Source of the DNA: Ursus arctos
Lineage: Eukaryota; Chordata; Mammalia; Carnivora; Ursidae
Direction of reading: 5' to 3'
DNA length: 64,000 nt
Assembly: GCF_023065955.2 (NCBI RefSeq)
Contig: NW_026622985.1
Span: 73,459,931 to 73,523,930 of the forward strand
In this document: positions 25,577 through 38,512 of the stretch, piece by piece
Layout of the letters: every line of letters begins with the position of its first letter
Position numbering within the stretch: the first letter of the stretch is position 1
Position numbers and translations under genes: made by a program
Notes under the pieces: generated by a model
What the model was told of the DNA's origin: nothing
The model's database searches: none
The model's input: only the letters and a program-made list of their open reading frames with translations

Positions 25577-25885
25577 GCAATTATTTGAAATATCAAATAT
25601 GCTAAAATCTATTAATGCATAATACTTAAAACTCTCTTGTCACCTTTGTAGGATGGTGGATACTCAACTCATTATTCAGAAAACTGGTAAGAATCCAATT
25701 TTTATCCTACCTTTCCTATACAAACTAAAGAAAAAGCCAAATACTTTATGAACGTTTTTATAGAATTTCTGCTAATGCATGCAGAAAACATAAAAGAGTA
25801 TCACTATTTAACAGCCCCTACTGAAATAATGGATCTCTAGGCAAAGATCCTCAACGATCCTCAACGACTACCCAAACTATGAGGT

Positions 25886-25935
25886 CAGTAGTTCTTAGTC
25901 CTGCCTGTGCATCAAAATCACCTAGGACTCCTTAA
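25886..25935 (+). repeat. MER5-like fragment
   Basis: 'gtagttcttagtcctgcctg' followed by tgcatcaaaatcacctagga resembles the 5' end of MER5-type hAT relics. A run of A interrupts it. Confidence 0.45.
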
Positions 25936-26339
25936 AAAAAAAAAAAAAAAAACAACCCAGAACCACTCTGGATGAGCCTAGAACCACCCTGGATGAATTC
26001 TTGAAAGTAGGACTGACGCATGAGAAATGAGTAAAGGCTCCGCAGATGTTCTAAAATGTAGTCAGGGCTGAGAACCGCATAACGTGCAAGGCTAACTTCT
26101 AGAATGGAGAGATCAGGCTGAAGTAAAAGCCCAGCCCCCACTGATGCGTTTTAGTATCACAAGAAGAGACAGTGTGTCTCCCAACGGGCTGCAATCAGAA
26201 GTACACAGAGATACCTTTGAAGCATTTTTACCAAACAGTCCAACCTGGATCTAACCAAGCCCCCGCTCTAATGATCTGTTTATAGGAGATACAGGGAATA
26301 GATCTGAACTTGTTAGATGCCACCATGGGGACGCGATCA

Positions 26340-26680
26340 GCAAAATCGAGAATATGAAAAATATCACAGGACAAACGATCTGGTTTCCTTAATTAAAAAA
26401 ACTGGCCAAGTGGAAAAAAAGAGGGAAGGAGAAACTATTATAAATTAAAAGAAATTTAAAAGATTACCCAAATGCAATATATTGACCTTGTTTGGATCCT
26501 GATTCAAACAAAACAGCCACAGGGAGACCTTTATGAGATGACAGGGGATATTTTCACATGACTGGAAACTTGAAAATGTTAAGAAGTTACTGTTTTAGAT
26601 ATGACAATAGTATGAAGATTTTTTTAAAGGATCCTTATGTATATGTTTTAAATTGTCCATAGTTATTTAAAAAAAAAAAA
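26340..26680. repeat. Old interspersed repeat, class uncertain
   Basis: The segment 'ccttgtttggatcctgattc' followed by aaacaaaacagcc, then a 'ttagatatgacaatagtatg' motif, recurs in mammalian genomes in my experience. I cannot assign the family with confidence. Confidence 0.4.
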
Positions 26681-26988
26681 AAACCTTTTTTTAAAGCAAC
26701 AGCGTAAAACATGTTCAAATAAGTGTTCCTGGGAAGCTTTTCCAAAAGTTGAAGGTTAACCCCTAAGTTCTGAAGGTCTTTCCTATTTAGATGGAAATTT
26801 TTCTAAAGTGTGCCTTATACTTATCTTAAGAACTTAATTTGAATTTAATTTGATTTTTAATAACTTCTGGCATCTTAATGAACATCAATTACCATTATAT
26901 ATTATAGATTTAGCTTTAAATACTGAAATAACGAATATACAAGGTAGGAATTGGTCTATACTAACTCAAGCAGTGCTCATGAAAATGC

Positions 26989-27190
26989 CTTTTTTTTTAA
27001 AGATTCTATTCATTTATTTGACAGAGAGAAAGACAGCCAGCGAGAGAGGGAACACAAGCAGGGGGAGTGGGAGAGGAAGAAGCAGGCTCCCAGCGGAGCA
27101 GGGAGCCTGATGTGGGGCTCGATCCCAGAACTCTGGGATCACGCCCTGAGCCGAAGGCAGACAATTAACGACTGAGCCACCCATGCGCCC
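26989..27190 (-). mobile_element. Young Can-SINE of arctoid type
   Basis: Reversed copy with 'agacagccagcgagagaggg', 'aacacaagcagggggagtgg' and 'gatcacgccctgagccgaag'. The exact duplication catgaaaatgc flanks it (26978-26988 and 27191-27201). It is in the sense orientation of TSPAN12. Confidence 0.95.
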
Positions 27191-27309
27191 CATGAAAATG
27201 CTTTCTGGATAAAGGCTCCAAGGCAAAGAGAACAGGCAGATCTCTGTGACCTCTTGTACAGTGAAATATGACTACCTGCTTGGAAAACCAGGTAGTGAAT
27301 TCGCTCATT

Positions 27310-27500
27310 CTTCATTGAGATGCAAAAAGGTATTCGATACCTGCTATCTGTCTCATACTGTGGTACTAGATTTGGAGACCCAACAATGAACACGGGATGC
27401 TAGATCTCAGCCTTGGTGAAGCTTCTTGTGGGACACAAGGAATAAATAGATAAGGCAGATAAGTACGGACCATAAAAAGTACCATGAAGCACCGAAAAGT
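27310..27500 (-). repeat. L2 LINE relic
   Basis: Reverse L2 text such as 'gagacccaacaatgaacacg' and 'aataaatagataaggcagat' in the usual order. Confidence 0.55.
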
Positions 27501-27883
27501 GAAATAATCTGTTCAGGTTTTATAGACTCTAAATGGCAGAGTGGAGATTCAAATCCAAGCCTTTTGTCCTTGGAGCTTTAGGCTTAGTCACTAACTACCT
27601 TCCAAGTTCAGAAATGAGCAGATTAATTTCCACAGGGAAGAGACTAGCCTGCACAGCATGCAGGGTTCTTTTTTCTAAAAGGGGAGGATGGGGGGTGGTC
27701 AGTAGTGTCCAGGCAAAGTCTGAATGTCTTAACTATATTCTTTGGTGAACAGAGTCTCAGAGGTCAATGGCCTAAAACAAGTTGGTTTGTTTTTTTAACA
27801 GCTTTCTGAACCACAGTTCAGAGAAGAGTAAGACCAATTATTCCTATCCTCATTGCTGGTGGGAATAAAAACAGATTGTAAAC

Positions 27884-28530
27884 CTAATACAAGTTACCCA
27901 GTGGGTCAGCCAGTTTGTGAATCATGCTTCTAGCTCCTGTGCATTGACGCTCTAACATCTGTTCTGCATGTTCCAGCTGGACACACCTTGGTTTGAACAA
28001 ACTGATAATGTGCCTGAGCCACCTTGCCTTGGCCACCTGCCCTCTACCACCCTTGGGAGGAGTCCTTCTCCCAGGTTCACACTTTTCATTTTCAAATACA
28101 AACCAATCATTCCAGACCCCACATCCCAACCACCTCTTTTATTACTCGCTCTCACTCTGGGCCCTTCTACACCTGCCGTCATCACCCCAAGGTCCAGGTG
28201 CCAGACAACCAAGGATAACCCCTGTACTCCAGAGGCTGCTGAACTCATTTAAACTAGCCAATCCAAAACCTACTTACTTTGGCCTGTTCCTTGTTGATGT
28301 AGCCACAATAAAATTACATGCCCAGTCCCTTTCTTTCTGCCTTGAGATGGACCCCAGTGCTTCCCCTCTTGGTGATGAGACATGTACTCTCTCTCTCTTG
28401 CGATCTGTGAGTAGAATAAACTATCTTTTCAATGGCAGTCCGATCTGTTGGCTTCTCCATACCCAAATAATAATAGAACCTATTAAAACACACAGGGTTA
28501 GCAGGGGACCCTGGACCACGTGATTAAATC
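27884..28530 (+). mobile_element. Probable solitary retroviral LTR
   Basis: A CT-rich stretch contains two polyadenylation-like signals (aataaaatt near 28309 and gaataaact near 28415), followed by 'gatctgttggcttctccata', the layout of an endogenous retrovirus LTR end. Long open frames overlap it (for example 27993-28523) but look like CT-rich artefacts. No internal gag, pol or env was seen. Confidence 0.4.
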
Positions 28531-28924
28531 TGAGCCTACATGTTCTCCCTCTGCTTGGCTATATGTGGACCTTTAAATACCTTGCGGATCTCATGGGGGG
28601 ACAGGAAAGTCTATTAATGTGACATTTTATTTACCTCAAATTCTTGTGCAATTACAAATAATTCTCTCCTTTCTTTATCATTCTTTAAAGTAATAACTGA
28701 TCTTGGTTTCTCTATCCTCTAATTTCTTAACAGGCTGATTTTCAATATCATTGCTCTGAGACAGGTATCGGTAAATTATCAGACTCTTCATTTTGGTATC
28801 GTCTATTATCAGTGGTCATTATACACTGTTCTTTCATTTATAACAAAAAATGTGGAATTCTTTTAAGTGGTATACTCCAAAACATTTCTAGTAGCATAGA
28901 ATCGTTAAGTGCATGGGTTTTGAA

Positions 28925-29420
28925 GTAATTCTTTCATTCAAGAAATATATACTGATCAACTGCTCTTGGCCAGGTCCTTTGTGATGTGCTGGAGATACAC
29001 GGGTAACAGTATGACAGTAACAAGCACCATCTCAAGTCTGTGGTGAAATTGACTAAGAGGACACACATTAATCAAGCCATCAGTTACATAAACGTGTAAC
29101 CGCAAACTGTAGTGAGCACTGGGAAGGAATAATACATGTTGCTCTAAGCCTCCTTTTTGTGGTGCCTGACCTATTCCATGGAGTCAAAGGGACTTCTCTC
29201 AGAGAGGAAGATCTGAAGGATAATTATCAAGTTCATTAGGGAAAGGGCGGTTGAAAAAGTACATTCCAGTCAGAAAGAAAAGCAAAAATCCCAGGATGGA
29301 AGCAACATGACATGTTCAAGGAAGGGAGACTGGCACGTGGTGAGAATGAAAAGCCAAGCAGGGACCAGATAACACAGTCCTGGAGGCCATTTAAGGCAAA
29401 TGGGTTGGCCATAATGACTG
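28925..29420 (-). repeat. L2 LINE relic
   Basis: Reverse L2: 'ttcattcaagaaatatatac', 'ggtcctttgtgatgtgctgg', 'ctcagagaggaagatctgaa', and later 'gataacacagtcctggaggc'. The order matches the L2 3' region over nearly 500 bp. Confidence 0.7.
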
Positions 29421-29439
29421 TAAGAAACCACCAAATCCA

Positions 29440-29590
29440 AAAGCCTTGATTGGAATTCCACCTCTGCCCCTTTTAGCTATGTGACTTTGGGTATCACTGA
29501 ATCTGTCCTAAGCCTGTTTCCTCACATCCAAACTGTTCTGATAATAAGCCTGACTTCACAGAGGATTTATGTGATGAAAAGACAGAGCGG
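29440..29590 (+). repeat. MIR SINE relic
   Basis: 'attccacctctgcccctttt' and agctatgtgactttgggtat, then 'agcctgtttcctcacatcc'. Confidence 0.7.
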
Positions 29591-29984
29591 GATTCTTCTA
29601 TATATTACCTACTACTACCTCCAGTCACTTTTGACCTCAGAGCTTTCTCTTAATCTTTCTCAGTCAGCTTAAGAGACAAGATGACTCCTAAATCAGTTCA
29701 GAAATGGAATCTTCAGATATTTGAAGGTCTAGCAAATGGATAAGGGATAAAGCTCTGTGATACAGCTGCCTATTGGACTTGCATGGCCATTCTCAATTTT
29801 GACATCTCTGGAGCTGAACTCATTTCCATTCCTCTCAAAACCTGTGTGTCCCTCCCACTGTGTTTCCTATCTCAGTAAATGGTATAATCAACGCTTCAAT
29901 CGCAGAAACTGGCAACTTGGCAGACAGCCTGAACCTCTCCCTCTTCCTCAGTCCTACGTCTAATTACTTTCAAGTTCTACAGAC

Positions 29985-30715
29985 TGTTCCCGCACCATGG
30001 CTGGTGAAGGCCTCCCTGCTTCCTGCCGCTTCTGGCTAGTTCAGGCCCTCAATCTCTTGCCAGGTAATTACAATCACCTTCTGATGAACTCCCTGGCTCA
30101 CAGATTCCACCTCAAATTCACTCTTCAGTAGCTTTCAGAAACGCAGATGGCGTTCTTCTGCTCACACAGCTCCCACAGCTGCCCCAAGGGCACCTTCCCG
30201 GCTCTCACTTCCAGTACCCTCAACTCTTTCCTAGAGACTCAAGTTTAAACATTTCAGCAGGGCACAGAGGCCCTCTTCAATCAACTTGAAACTGTCTCTT
30301 CAATCTGTTCCCTGCCGGCTCCTTCCCACATGCATCCGGTACTCAGATGACAAAGAGCTACTTGCACTTCTCCAACACGCACCATGCAGATCCCCGCAGG
30401 CCTCTGTGTCTCTCCCCATGCCGTTCCCTCTGCCTGGAATGCATCCTGCCCCCGCCTCTCCATCTTCAGCAGCAGAGCAGAGCAACCTTACCCTCTGAGA
30501 CCAGCTCAGATAGCTAGCACGGATAGATCTTCTCCCAACTCCCTCCTTACCTACAGCCCATGTTCTCGGACAGACTTCACAGAGCAATTATCGATTTCTA
30601 TTTTCACCAACCCATCTCACTCCACAGACCACTGCTTACAGCCCCATCACATAGCAGAGTACCAGGCCCAACAGTGAGGCCCACGAGATATTCAATGAAT
30701 AAATGAGAAAATAAT
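29985..30715 (+). repeat. L2 LINE relic with 3' end
   Basis: Contains 'ccgttccctctgcctggaat', a strong L2 landmark, and ends with 'atattcaatgaataaatgag'. Open frames across it reflect L2, not a gene. Confidence 0.75.
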
Positions 30716-31919
30716 TAAATTAAAGGGCAATGATTTCAACTTGCTAGAAGAGCTCTAGAAGAACATTAACAAAATTAGGAGATGCTTTCAGAAGAGCTAA
30801 GGTTTGTACCACTGGAAGTTTTCCAGGAGAGAGGTGCTTGCTGAATTACAAGATCAAAGATTTATAGATCGGGTCAGAAGCTGGCTTAAGTGTTCTCCAG
30901 TGTCCTTTAAACTACAAACTTCTACTGGACTCTACTGTTCTTTTGCACGGTAGTCACCCAAGCATTGTAGCCGTGCCCGGAACATTTGTCCAAATAAAGA
31001 ACGTCAACCCAAAGCCTTATCTTATGGCGAACAAGCAACTCTGAGACTAAACTGTTTTTTATTATGACATTATTTCCAGCTGCATTAAATGTCTGAGAAC
31101 AGTTTCATTCTCAAGGAGTGATGTTACTCACTGGGGTTGAGAAAATCAGAGCAGTAACAACATACAGACTGCAGGCCACAGCAAGAAACTAAGCTAACAT
31201 GAGATGAGGTCACTTCAATACTAACCTTGAAGTTATTAAATCTAGAAGCACAAATTATGCAAGCCATTCCGGACTCCTTACTAGTAATGGTATTTCTTAC
31301 TAATTTCCAAATTAAAATAAAATAACTCTTCAACTGTCATTCATCGTGATTAAATAATCAGGAACACTGTGACTACTATATGTAACTAGGCATATAACTC
31401 CTTATTACGTTTTCTCCAGTATTGCAAAATATTGTTTGTAGTTCAAGAAAATGCTTCGAAAATAACACAAATGTTACTTTAGAGAAATATATTTAATATA
31501 CTGCTTAGTGGGACATTTGCCACATTCTGTTTTGCAAAACATTTAGAAAATGCTAGCTCTCAACAAATATTTATACATATGAAATTTGCCGTGTTGGAGA
31601 CATATTCTGGTTTTGCTCAAATCTAATTATGTAAAAATAAGGATTGAATCAAGTTGTTTTCTAAATAAGAATTTTATGTGTGTGCACATTCCCTAAACTT
31701 ATTATGAAATGTATGCTATGCCTATAGTTTCCACCAAATAGCAAGGGCTTAGTCACAAAACAGACTTTTAAGTCCTTCAACTGTCTCCCATCCATAATAT
31801 ATAGTCTTATATAAGGTAACAGTGACACCAACAATTTCTATTCAAGGCTGACTGATGTTTAAAACCACCTACCTGAACTTTCCTTTTTATGTCCAATCTG
31901 GTAGCAAAGAGCAGAATGC

Positions 31920-32055
31920 AGAAGAGAGATGGGGAACTTAGTTACAGTTCTATCTCTACGGAGACTGTGGACAAGTAATTCAAACTTCTGGAACCTCTGC
32001 TCATCCTGAAAATGGAGAATTGGACTAGATGCTTTTAAAATTCCTTTTTGTCTTA
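31920..32055 (+). repeat. MIR3-like relic
   Basis: 'ctgtggacaagtaattcaaa' and 'ggagaattggactagatgct' fit a MIR3-type SINE. Confidence 0.5.
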
Positions 32056-32332
32056 AAAAAAAAAGGATTCAAATTGTAATTTATTGAAATATAAAGGTAA
32101 ATCAGTTCTTAATTATTTGGAGGCTGGCAGCCCAATGCTGGTACTGCTCAGGTCTGCAGCAGGGATGTGTGCAGAAGAACCCCCTGTGCCCTTCTCCGAA
32201 GGCTGGTCCTTATGAGCCACGTGATGGCTCATCTTTGCTCAGCTGGGGCCACACTGTATACAAAGCACATATCAGCTTTGCCCCTGAGACTCAAGTTTAT
32301 TTAAAGTTTATTTTTAAAAAGCACTAACATTT

Positions 32333-32544
32333 GGGGCACCTGGGTGGTGCCGTAGGTTGAGCACCTGACTCTTGCTTTCAGCTCAGGCCGTGATCTCAGA
32401 GTTGTGGGATGGAGCCGTGTTGGGCTCTCTGCTCAGCGTAGAGTCTGCTTGAGATTCTCTCTCCTTCTCCCTCTGCCCCTCCTGCTCCTGCACACACTCT
32501 CTCTCTCGATAAAATAAATAAATCTCAAAAAAAAAAAAAAAAAA
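32333..32544 (+). mobile_element. Can-SINE
   Basis: Head ggggcacctgggtggtgccg, CT-rich body, and an 18-A tail. Flanking gcactaacattt (32321) and gcagtaacattt (32545) are the target duplication, one base diverged. Antisense to TSPAN12. Confidence 0.95.
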
Positions 32545-33904
32545 GCAGTAACATTTGTGGGAAGGCTCTCCCCTATTGCTTAGAATTAAAGAAAACTTCA
32601 ATGACTTTCAGGGTATAAAGTTAAGGGCATCAATTTAAAAAGTTGTATTTTTAATGACTAAATAAATGCCACGTGAACACAAACGTCCACTTGCCAAGAT
32701 CTCCTCAGGGTCTGCCATGAGTCAAACAGCTAAGGTTCACTACCTATGGCCAAGGAAAAAGAAACAGAACATTGACTTTCTGCTGTTTCATTTGCCCCGC
32801 ATTTATACCAAAGTGTGAACTAGATTCCCTGTCCACTTCTTAGGTTTCCCTCTATAAGTTTCTTTTTCTAGCTCATTGAGAAGTTTATCTCTATTGCTAC
32901 TATCCTTAGTAATGGTAGGTGAAAAGCAATGGCTCTTATTGGACTTAAAAACTAAAGATGGGATATTATATTTTTAGAAAATAGTAAGCAAACATATTTG
33001 GTAAATGTTAAGTGTTCATCCACTGCAGGAACTTCCAAAAACAACCATATTTATCCATATTTGTACTAGCAGAACATTACCATCTATGAATGGCAAGGAT
33101 TCGTATCAGAAAGCCACAGAAGCTGTCTCTCAAATGGAGGAAAGCTTTTATTTACTTAAAATATGCCATTTAAACCGTAAAAATGGGATGCATCTGAAGT
33201 AAAAATAACTCATTTCCTTGCTTCTTTGTGGCCAGAATGTGAATCATGGTTTCAAAAGCATTCTCGGGGCGGTTTACTCACGTGCAGCATGTCCCCAGTG
33301 ACTTCTCCCGTGACAAACCCACAACAGTCATGAGAAACCTAGAAGGTCCAGTATCTGTGTGCCAACTCCCAGTTCAGCTGTACTGGGATTATGCTTCTTC
33401 AAAACATGGGAAAGCCACTCAACAGAGGGCAAATCAAGCTGACCGGAACCATGGCAATAGAGAGAAAGCAGTGCATTTGTGATCTGCTTGCGTCCTCTTA
33501 GACGGGTCTATGCCTCATATTTAAAAACATACTCAAAAAACAAAACAACACCCACTCTGTTTAATTTTCAGCTCTCAGAACAGCAAAACAAAACTGTATA
33601 GGTCCTCAGTTAAGATTTAATTTTCTTTTCCCTAACATTCTTTTGGGTAGAGAAGGGGAGATGGTAGCAATACAGTAGAAAATAGACAGGGAAAAAAGAA
33701 TTTCAAAAAGCCGAGTGAAGAGTAAAAGCCTACAGCTTTTGATCCCATGTTATGAGGGCAGGTTTCTCAGTCTTGCAAAACTAGAGGCAAGAACAATCCC
33801 TCTCCACACTCCGAATGTGGTCTATTTACGTAGTTGGGCTTATACGTTATACTGGTTTATTCTGCCTCTGATTCCAGGGAGAGCTCATAGCAAGGACCGC
33901 AGCC

Positions 33905-34060
33905 TTGTTCTTCAACACGTGGCACTCAGACCCACAATATCACAGAGGAGCTTTTTAGAAAAGCGGAACTCCAGGCCCTACTCCCGAGGTCCTGAATCAG
34001 AATCTGCCTTCTAACCAGATGCCCAGGTGATTGGTTGGAGAAGCACTGCTCTAGCGGACT
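33905..34060 (+). mobile_element. hAT-Charlie (MER5/MER58-like) relic
   Basis: Text 'ggagctttttagaaaagcgg', 'cctgaatcagaatctgcctt' and 'gcccaggtgattggttggag' follows the MER5-group layout, ending in an agcactgctct-like terminus. Confidence 0.6.
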
Positions 34061-34169
34061 TGGAATGAGGAGGTGGACAGCTAACCTTCCACGGAGGGTG
34101 TCTGCCTCTCCGCTGCGAGTACATTCACCACCGTGTCCAGCAGGACAACTTCTATCAAAACTTGGAGAA

Positions 34170-34335
34170 AAAAATTGAACCTTGAGTCCCTGTTCTGCCA
34201 CTTACTAGCAAGTTACTGAACTTGCTGAGTAACCTCTCTTTACCCAAAAAACGAAGAAACAATTTTCCAGGACTGTTGTGAGAATTAGATGCGTGAGTAG
34301 TGTAAGAACGCCCAGGAATGCGCCTGGCACAAGGT
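34170..34335 (+). repeat. MIR SINE relic
   Basis: 'gttctgccacttactagcaa', then 'gactgttgtgagaattagat' and 'aatgcgcctggcacaagg', the MIR core in order. Confidence 0.8.
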
Positions 34336-35129
34336 TGAAAACTACATCTGACTCAGTAAGGAAATACAGCATCAGCAAACACTGTCTTTACACTGAAAGA
34401 ATAATGCCAATTCCCCCAAAGTTAGATATATAGTTCATACAATTCCAGTAAAAATCCCAGAAACATTTTTAATTATATAAAATAAGCTTAAAGTCCACAG
34501 GGAAAAAGAAACCCTAATGAAAACAAGAAAGGTGGGTGCCTTGAAAGAACAGAGAGTATGAAAGAATATTTAAAATCCTAGAGAAAAATTCTATTAAAAA
34601 CAGCAAAATTTGTTTAACTACTGTATAGTAACAGCATAAATGAAATCAACAGGCAAACAATAAGGCAAACCTATATGGTAAATAGGAAATATTTAGTGAA
34701 CATGAATTATGAAATGAAAGAATATATATGAAATATATATAGGGCTAAAGAAAATTATGCTTATGCTCAACTGGGAGGGGAGGAAAAAAAATAAGCAACA
34801 GTGAAATAATACTTTAAACCTTTCCAACTGACAAAAATTAAAAGGTGCCGTAACACCAACGAGGTGGCAACAAACATTTGTGCGCATATAATGGGGTGTA
34901 TTTGTGTTCTTTCTAGGGAATAGATTCCCAAGACCGGATTTCTGGGTCAAAGAAATGTAGCAGTGGCAGGGGTATTAATCACAACAGTAGCAATTGCTGC
35001 TATTACGAACACAGGGGTTCCTTTGAGCAATCCACCTCCTGATGATCTCCTTGAGGGTCTTTACTGTCGTAAGAGTGGTCGCGAATACTCCTACCTACCG
35101 TTACTACTGCCACAGAGCGACCACCATTA

Positions 35130-35250
35130 CCTGCAACTGTTCCAAGCACTTTGCAGACAGTAACTCTCATCCGCACAACAACTCTAATAAGGAGGAACTT
35201 TCATCCCTGTTACACAGACTAGGAAGCTGAAGCACTAACTGTGCCCGGCC
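35130..35250 (-). repeat. MIR relic
   Basis: 'ccaagcactttgcagacagt' and 'ctcatccgcacaacaactct' then a taggaagctgaagcact stretch are reverse MIR words. Confidence 0.65.
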
Positions 35251-35849
35251 AGCGTAAGAAGAACTATATAAAGATGAGCTATTTTGCTATTGTCGCTATC
35301 ACCTATCCTCCAATGTAGCAATCCCACTCCTGTGACTACATGAAAAAAAAAATTTAACAAAAAAATATTGTGAATGTACATATAAATGCCCATGAATGGG
35401 TATATGTGGACAGGTATGAGTAAATACATCTTTGTATGAAATAAAGAAAAATACAGAGGGATCCACATGAGGCGGTTAACGTGGATTATTCTGTTGGAGG
35501 GGGAGTTGGTAGAAGAGGGCTGGAGAAAGGGGGAAGGGATCTTAACAAATAAATATGTCAGAACATGCACACAGAAAGTACAGGATAACAACAAAGACAT
35601 AACATTTTACATTCTTTGGGGATAGAACGAGCCCTGAAGGAATTTAAGGAATAAGTTTTTTAAAGCAAATTCATTACTCAGAAGGGCAATATTTTTTGTT
35701 AAATGATCGGGGTTTCCCCCCCACACACACATAATACAGATTATTAAGAAAATCCAAATCATTATTCTTTGGACAGCAACAAAAATCCTAGGAATTCCAA
35801 GATTGAGAACTCAGTAATTATCCACGTAAAGGCATTATCTAGGAGCAAG

Positions 35850-36005
35850 AAAACTGAGTGGGGCTCTTGATTCTGTCACCATTGGGCCATTTAACCTCTG
35901 GCCAGTCACTAACCTGCACTTAGTTTTCTCATTCACAAAGTAAAGAAGTTCAACCAGGTCATCTTTAAATCCCCTTTTAGTTATAAAAATGTGATGATTC
36001 TAGAA
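35850..36005 (+). repeat. MIR3-like relic
   Basis: 'ttctgtcaccattgggccat', 'ttagttttctcattcacaaa' and 'gtgatgattctag' are arranged as in MIR3. Confidence 0.55.
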
Positions 36006-37164
36006 TTAAAAAGCATAAAGTCAAAAAGTGAAATACTAGTAAACAGAAGTGATATTATACATTTAAAAAAATTCAAAATCTTAACCTTATAGCTAAGCAG
36101 GTGATTTAATGACCCATTGAAAAAGGTACGTATTTAGAATCAAAAACTGCAACAAGATCGGTTAGTGATTTTACATTTCCAAGTGGTGAATTTAACTATT
36201 CGATGCTTTTTAATTTTCATGTAGAGAAAAAAGTGTTGCCGGTTTAGGCATCTTTCAGATTACTCGCTGAAGTAAGGCTTAATTTGTCACTTTAAAATGG
36301 AACCACCCATAGACCCTAGTTCAAACCAAAATGTCATCCTCTAGAGACCACATGTACCCACCTTACGAAAAGAGGCTGGCAAATGCCAGCCAGTCAGCCA
36401 GATAAATAAATCACACATTAAAATTTCTAATAGAAAATGATGAATATAAGTATTAACAGAATACAAAATTTGCAAAAAAAATGATCCTCTTAAGCATGAC
36501 AGTTTCTTGAAGCAACAGTTTGAATTTTTATACTTCCTCGTAAGTTTTATAAATAATAATGTGATTATAAATAACACTTAAAGAAAATTTATGTCTGGGT
36601 GCAAAGCATAGAAAGTCACTAGCTCATACAGCATACAGATTTCCATGAGCTTGTTAAATTTTATGTATTTTATTTCCTTAAATGGTTACGGGATTTTCCA
36701 AAAGCATACACAAAATTCCTTAAAACTTCGCCAACTTAGAAATAGTTACATGAAAACCACCTTTTCAGGCTGTATGGAATCTCATAGAAAAATTTACCCA
36801 GTCTTTTGATAGGATATCTGTGTATGAATTCCTACAAAAACACAGTAAGACTGCTTGCCCCAACCCGATTTTATAGGCTAGTATGAGGTAAGGAAACAAT
36901 TTATGGCTTGGACGGTTATCTGAAATTCCTGAAAACAAGCAGTTCCCTAAGTAGCATGTCATAATTTTCTTATCTACAAGCACAAGCACGTGCATTTATT
37001 TATATCCCTAGATTAACTTCAAGTCTAATTTTACTGCCACCGGTATCCAGGCGTCGATTTCTTTTTTTCTAATTACGAATGGCACTTGAGCTAGATCAAA
37101 GGCATTTTAAGGTCAAAATTTACTTCTCTGAAAAATACAGGGTGCGATCTTATGTAATTAATTA

Positions 37165-37396
<232 letters not shown>

Positions 37397-38337
37397 CTGC
37401 AGGGGCAGAGAGAACAGGGGACTTATCACCGCTCTCCGCACCCCCAGCCCATCCCTCCCTCCTCTGCCGGCCCTCAGCTGGGTCTCGGGTCTGGTCCGAA
37501 GCCTAGGTCATTCGAGACATCGATTCATCCAAGATCATTTGTTAAAGTTGTCATTGTAACCTCAACTCCCCTAAAGTTCCAGACCGGCTTCAGATAACAC
37601 CTGCTGAGAAGAGAAAAGATTGACTCCCGGATGAATGAAGGCACACAGTAAACTCCCGTTCTCAGGGGACGTGCGGCGGTGTCCTCTGCATTCTGATGAG
37701 ACGCTCTTTAAAACCTCCCTCAGTCCACGCCCCTCCTCGGGGTCAGCTCAGCTCGGAACTGTCCCGAAGGTTGGAAACCACACTACCCCCGGGAGACGTC
37801 ACAGGCGCCGCCGGCGAGTCCGCGGGTGCAAGTGTCCCTCTCATTAGGACAGCTCCTGGGCCCCCCTACTCCGCATCCCCCACCCCATTCGCAGTTCGAG
37901 TGTGAACACGGGGCACTGGGGGGCGCGGCGCTGAGCTGGGATTCCGCCCGGCGACTAGGGTTTCTTTGGGAGAACGTGAGAAATGGTGCTTCGGCCCGGA
38001 ATGATGGATTAGCCCGGGGCGGGGGCGGGGAGGGGCGCAGGGGAATTAGGGCCGGTGCAGCTGTGCAGACGCCGGGTTAGTTACTCACATCCCCCTCCCC
38101 CGGCCCCGGCCGCTGCCGCGACCCCGCGCTCCCGGCCGCCGGAGCAGCACAAAGCCGAGCGCGGTCCCCCGCCCCACCACCGCGGCCGCGCGCCCCCGGC
38201 AGGGCGCGGGGGGAAGCGCCGGCGGCGGGGAGCCCCACCGCCAGCCTCTAAGTAGTTTAGCACACAGCGCCGAGGACAGCCGCCGGCGGGCTGGCGGGAC
38301 AGCTGGCTGGAAAGACGGGAGACGTGCGGCCACTCAC
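37397..38337 (-). other. TSPAN12: TSPAN12 intron 1 (inferred, 0.94 kb)
   Basis: Lies between the inferred exon 1 donor and the exon 2 acceptor. The part nearest exon 1 is CpG island with the GC-box cluster. The part near exon 2 is ordinary intron. Confidence 0.65.
38015..38043 (+). promoter_or_regulatory. GC-box cluster and G-quadruplex motif in intron 1
   Basis: Four or more G runs of at least four, separated by one to four bases (ggggcgggggcggggagggg, then more G), sit on the plus strand about 300 bp downstream of the inferred exon 1 donor. This fits the general G4 pattern and also contains Sp1-type GGGGCGGGG boxes. Because the gene runs on the minus strand, the G-rich strand is the transcription template. 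Confidence 0.7.
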
Positions 38338-38445
38338 CGTCGGCGCTGGGCTCCGTGCCCCACTCCCGCCGGGGGACGGCCGGGGACGCACTGCGGGGGC
38401 TCATCAGGGCAGGGACGCTCCTCCCGGAGAGCCGATCGGCTGCAT
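38338..38445 (-). promoter_or_regulatory. Two further uORFs in inferred exon 1
   Basis: An ATG at 38445 opens a 13-codon frame whose TGA ends at 38404. That same A begins the next ATG (38404), a TGATG overlap typical of stop-restart arrangements. The second frame reads 22 codons to the exon 1 donor and, if spliced as proposed, 12 more in exon 2 to the TGA at 37361-37359. Both are present in the mRNA only if transcription starts upstream of 38445. Confidence 0.4.
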
Positions 38446-38479
38446 GGGCTCGAGCAGGAGACGCTTCCTTCTCTTCCTC

Positions 38480-38512
38480 TCCCCCCGCCGCCGCCGCCGT
38501 CGTCGCCGCCTC
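38480..38512. repeat. GCC/CGG trinucleotide tract
   Basis: About eight near-perfect GCC-type triplets with GTC interruptions (cgccgccgccgccgtcgtcg), at or near the inferred 5' end of the TSPAN12 transcript, followed by an A-rich run at 38519-38536. Confidence 0.85.

Noticed and set aside
27993..28523. 176-codon plus-strand open frame
   Set aside because: Low-complexity CT-rich sequence in a probable LTR, with no recognisable protein features.
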